Notes under the pieces: generated by a model
Seen by the model: only the letters and a program-made list of their open reading frames with translations
What the model was told of the DNA's origin: nothing
The model's database searches: none
In this document: positions 5,197-5,863 of the stretch, one piece after another
Layout: every line of letters begins with the position of its first letter
Numbering within the stretch: the first letter of the stretch is position 1
Translations under genes and position numbers: made by a program
Source of the DNA: Gallionellaceae bacterium
GTDB taxonomy: Bacteria > Pseudomonadota > Gammaproteobacteria > Burkholderiales > Gallionellaceae
Assembly (NCBI GenBank): GCA_947445045.1
Contig: CANFCA010000082.1
Coordinates: 1-5,863, forward strand
Direction of reading: 5' to 3'
DNA length: 5,863 nt

Positions 5197-5863
5197 GGCT
5201 TGCTATACATACTACTTGTCAGATACCACGCCTTCACATGCCGCAGCGTCACCAACAAAATCGCCGCCAATGGCAATGCTAACAACACGCCGAAGAAGCC
5301 GAATAATTGCCCGAATGCCAGCAAGGAAAATATCACCACCAGTGGATGCAGCCCAACGCGTTCACCCACCAGCCACGGCGTAATGAACATCCCTTCGATC
5401 AATTGCCCTGCGCCGAATACTGCCCAGACCAACACCACACTACTAAATGAGGTGAATTGCATCGCCGCCGCCAGCGTTGCTAACACCAGGCCTGTCACCA
5501 TGCCGAGGTAAGGCACAAATACCAACATGCCCGCGACGATGCCGATGGGCAGCGCGAACTCCAGTCCGACCAGCCACAACACCAGCACGTAATAAACGCT
5601 CATTAGCAACATCACGGAGATTTGTCCGCGTAAGAATTCCGCCAGAATGCCGTCCACTTCTGTTGCAATTTCTGTCACCTTGGCATATAAGTGACGCGGA
5701 ATAAGATGGTCGATTTGCGCAATCAAACTATTCCAATCACGTAGCAAATAAAACATTGCTAGTGGAATTAACAACAAGTTAATCAACACCGAAACAATCA
5801 CCCCACCACTGCTACCCAACCAAGGTAGCACCTTGGCTGCCACGCCTCCCGCACTTTGCCAAT
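5193..5863 (-). CDS. AI-2E family (PerM/TqsA-type) transporter, 3' part
   Basis: The visible 222 or so residues are the C-terminal two-thirds of an AI-2E/UPF0118-family inner-membrane protein (usually about 350 residues). The frame is open through the right edge, and the GTG at 5843 is an internal valine codon preceded by WQSAGG. Counting from that codon, hydrophobic segments lie at about 14-35, 75-93, 96-127, 133-150, 165-183 and 184-202. The soluble helical stretch 36-74 (DWNSLIAQIDHLIP onward) is the usual domain after an early membrane helix. Family landmarks are the VFVPYLG motif (108-114), ITPWLVGERVGLHPL (154-168) and the glycine-rich FGFFGVLLALPLAA (181-194). Members export small molecules such as the AI-2 signal or act as sodium-linked exporters; the substrate here is unknown. 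It overlaps hda by ATGA, an order seen in many betaproteobacteria. Confidence 0.93.
   Translation of the reverse strand, partial: WQSAGGVAAKVLPWLGSSGGVIVSVLINLLLIPLAMFYLLRDWNSLIAQIDHLIPRHLYAKVTEIATEVDGILAEFLRGQISVMLLMSVYYVLVLWLVGLEFALPIGIVAGMLVFVPYLGMVTGLVLATLAAAMQFTSFSSVVLVWAVFGAGQLIEGMFITPWLVGERVGLHPLVVIFSLLAFGQLFGFFGVLLALPLAAILLVTLRHVKAWYLTSSMYSKP

Noticed and set aside
5841..5843. GTG 5843 as the start of the AI-2E-family gene
   Set aside because: The frame continues open to the window edge with plausible residues, and the protein would lack its N-terminal membrane part.

Overview
The window looks like chromosomal DNA from a betaproteobacterium. The minus-strand order AI-2E-type permease, hda, HAD-IB phosphatase is typical of that class, and the protein sequences fit the group around Nitrosomonadales/Gallionellaceae. 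That finer placement is inference; the sequence contains no rRNA or other marker.

Layout. Positions 1-1177 are plus-strand: the 3' end of yajQ, an unrecognised 133-residue protein, and a YajL/DJ-1-family gene coupled to it by a 4-base ATGA overlap. Everything from 1174 to the right edge is minus-strand. In transcription order (right to left) it runs: AI-2E-family permease (cut by the window edge), hda (ATGA overlap with the permease), a 182-bp composite palindromic repeat, a HAD-IB hydrolase, a 610-residue SEC-C/methyltransferase protein, a 31-codon copy of the HAD gene's 3' end, and a GNAT acetyltransferase whose 5' end appears frameshifted. The two gene sets converge at 1174-1177, where their stop codons overlap, and no terminator hairpin is visible there.

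How the genes relate. Hda is a replication-control protein, the permease and the HAD enzyme are general housekeeping neighbours, and YajQ and YajL are conserved proteins linked to signalling and stress. The accessory part is roughly 1650-3640. There the large methyltransferase gene sits between two copies of the HAD 3' end (about 79% identical over 96 nt, with weaker similarity continuing into the following leader). This is the footprint expected if the methyltransferase gene was inserted behind the HAD gene together with a diverged HAD tail, leaving the original tail stranded between it and the GNAT gene.

No RNA gene, CRISPR array, integrase, transposase or intact insertion sequence was seen. 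I do not see a convincing new multi-gene system. The most unusual items are the duplicated HAD tail around the methyltransferase, the frameshifted GNAT gene, and the nested palindromes upstream of the HAD gene.
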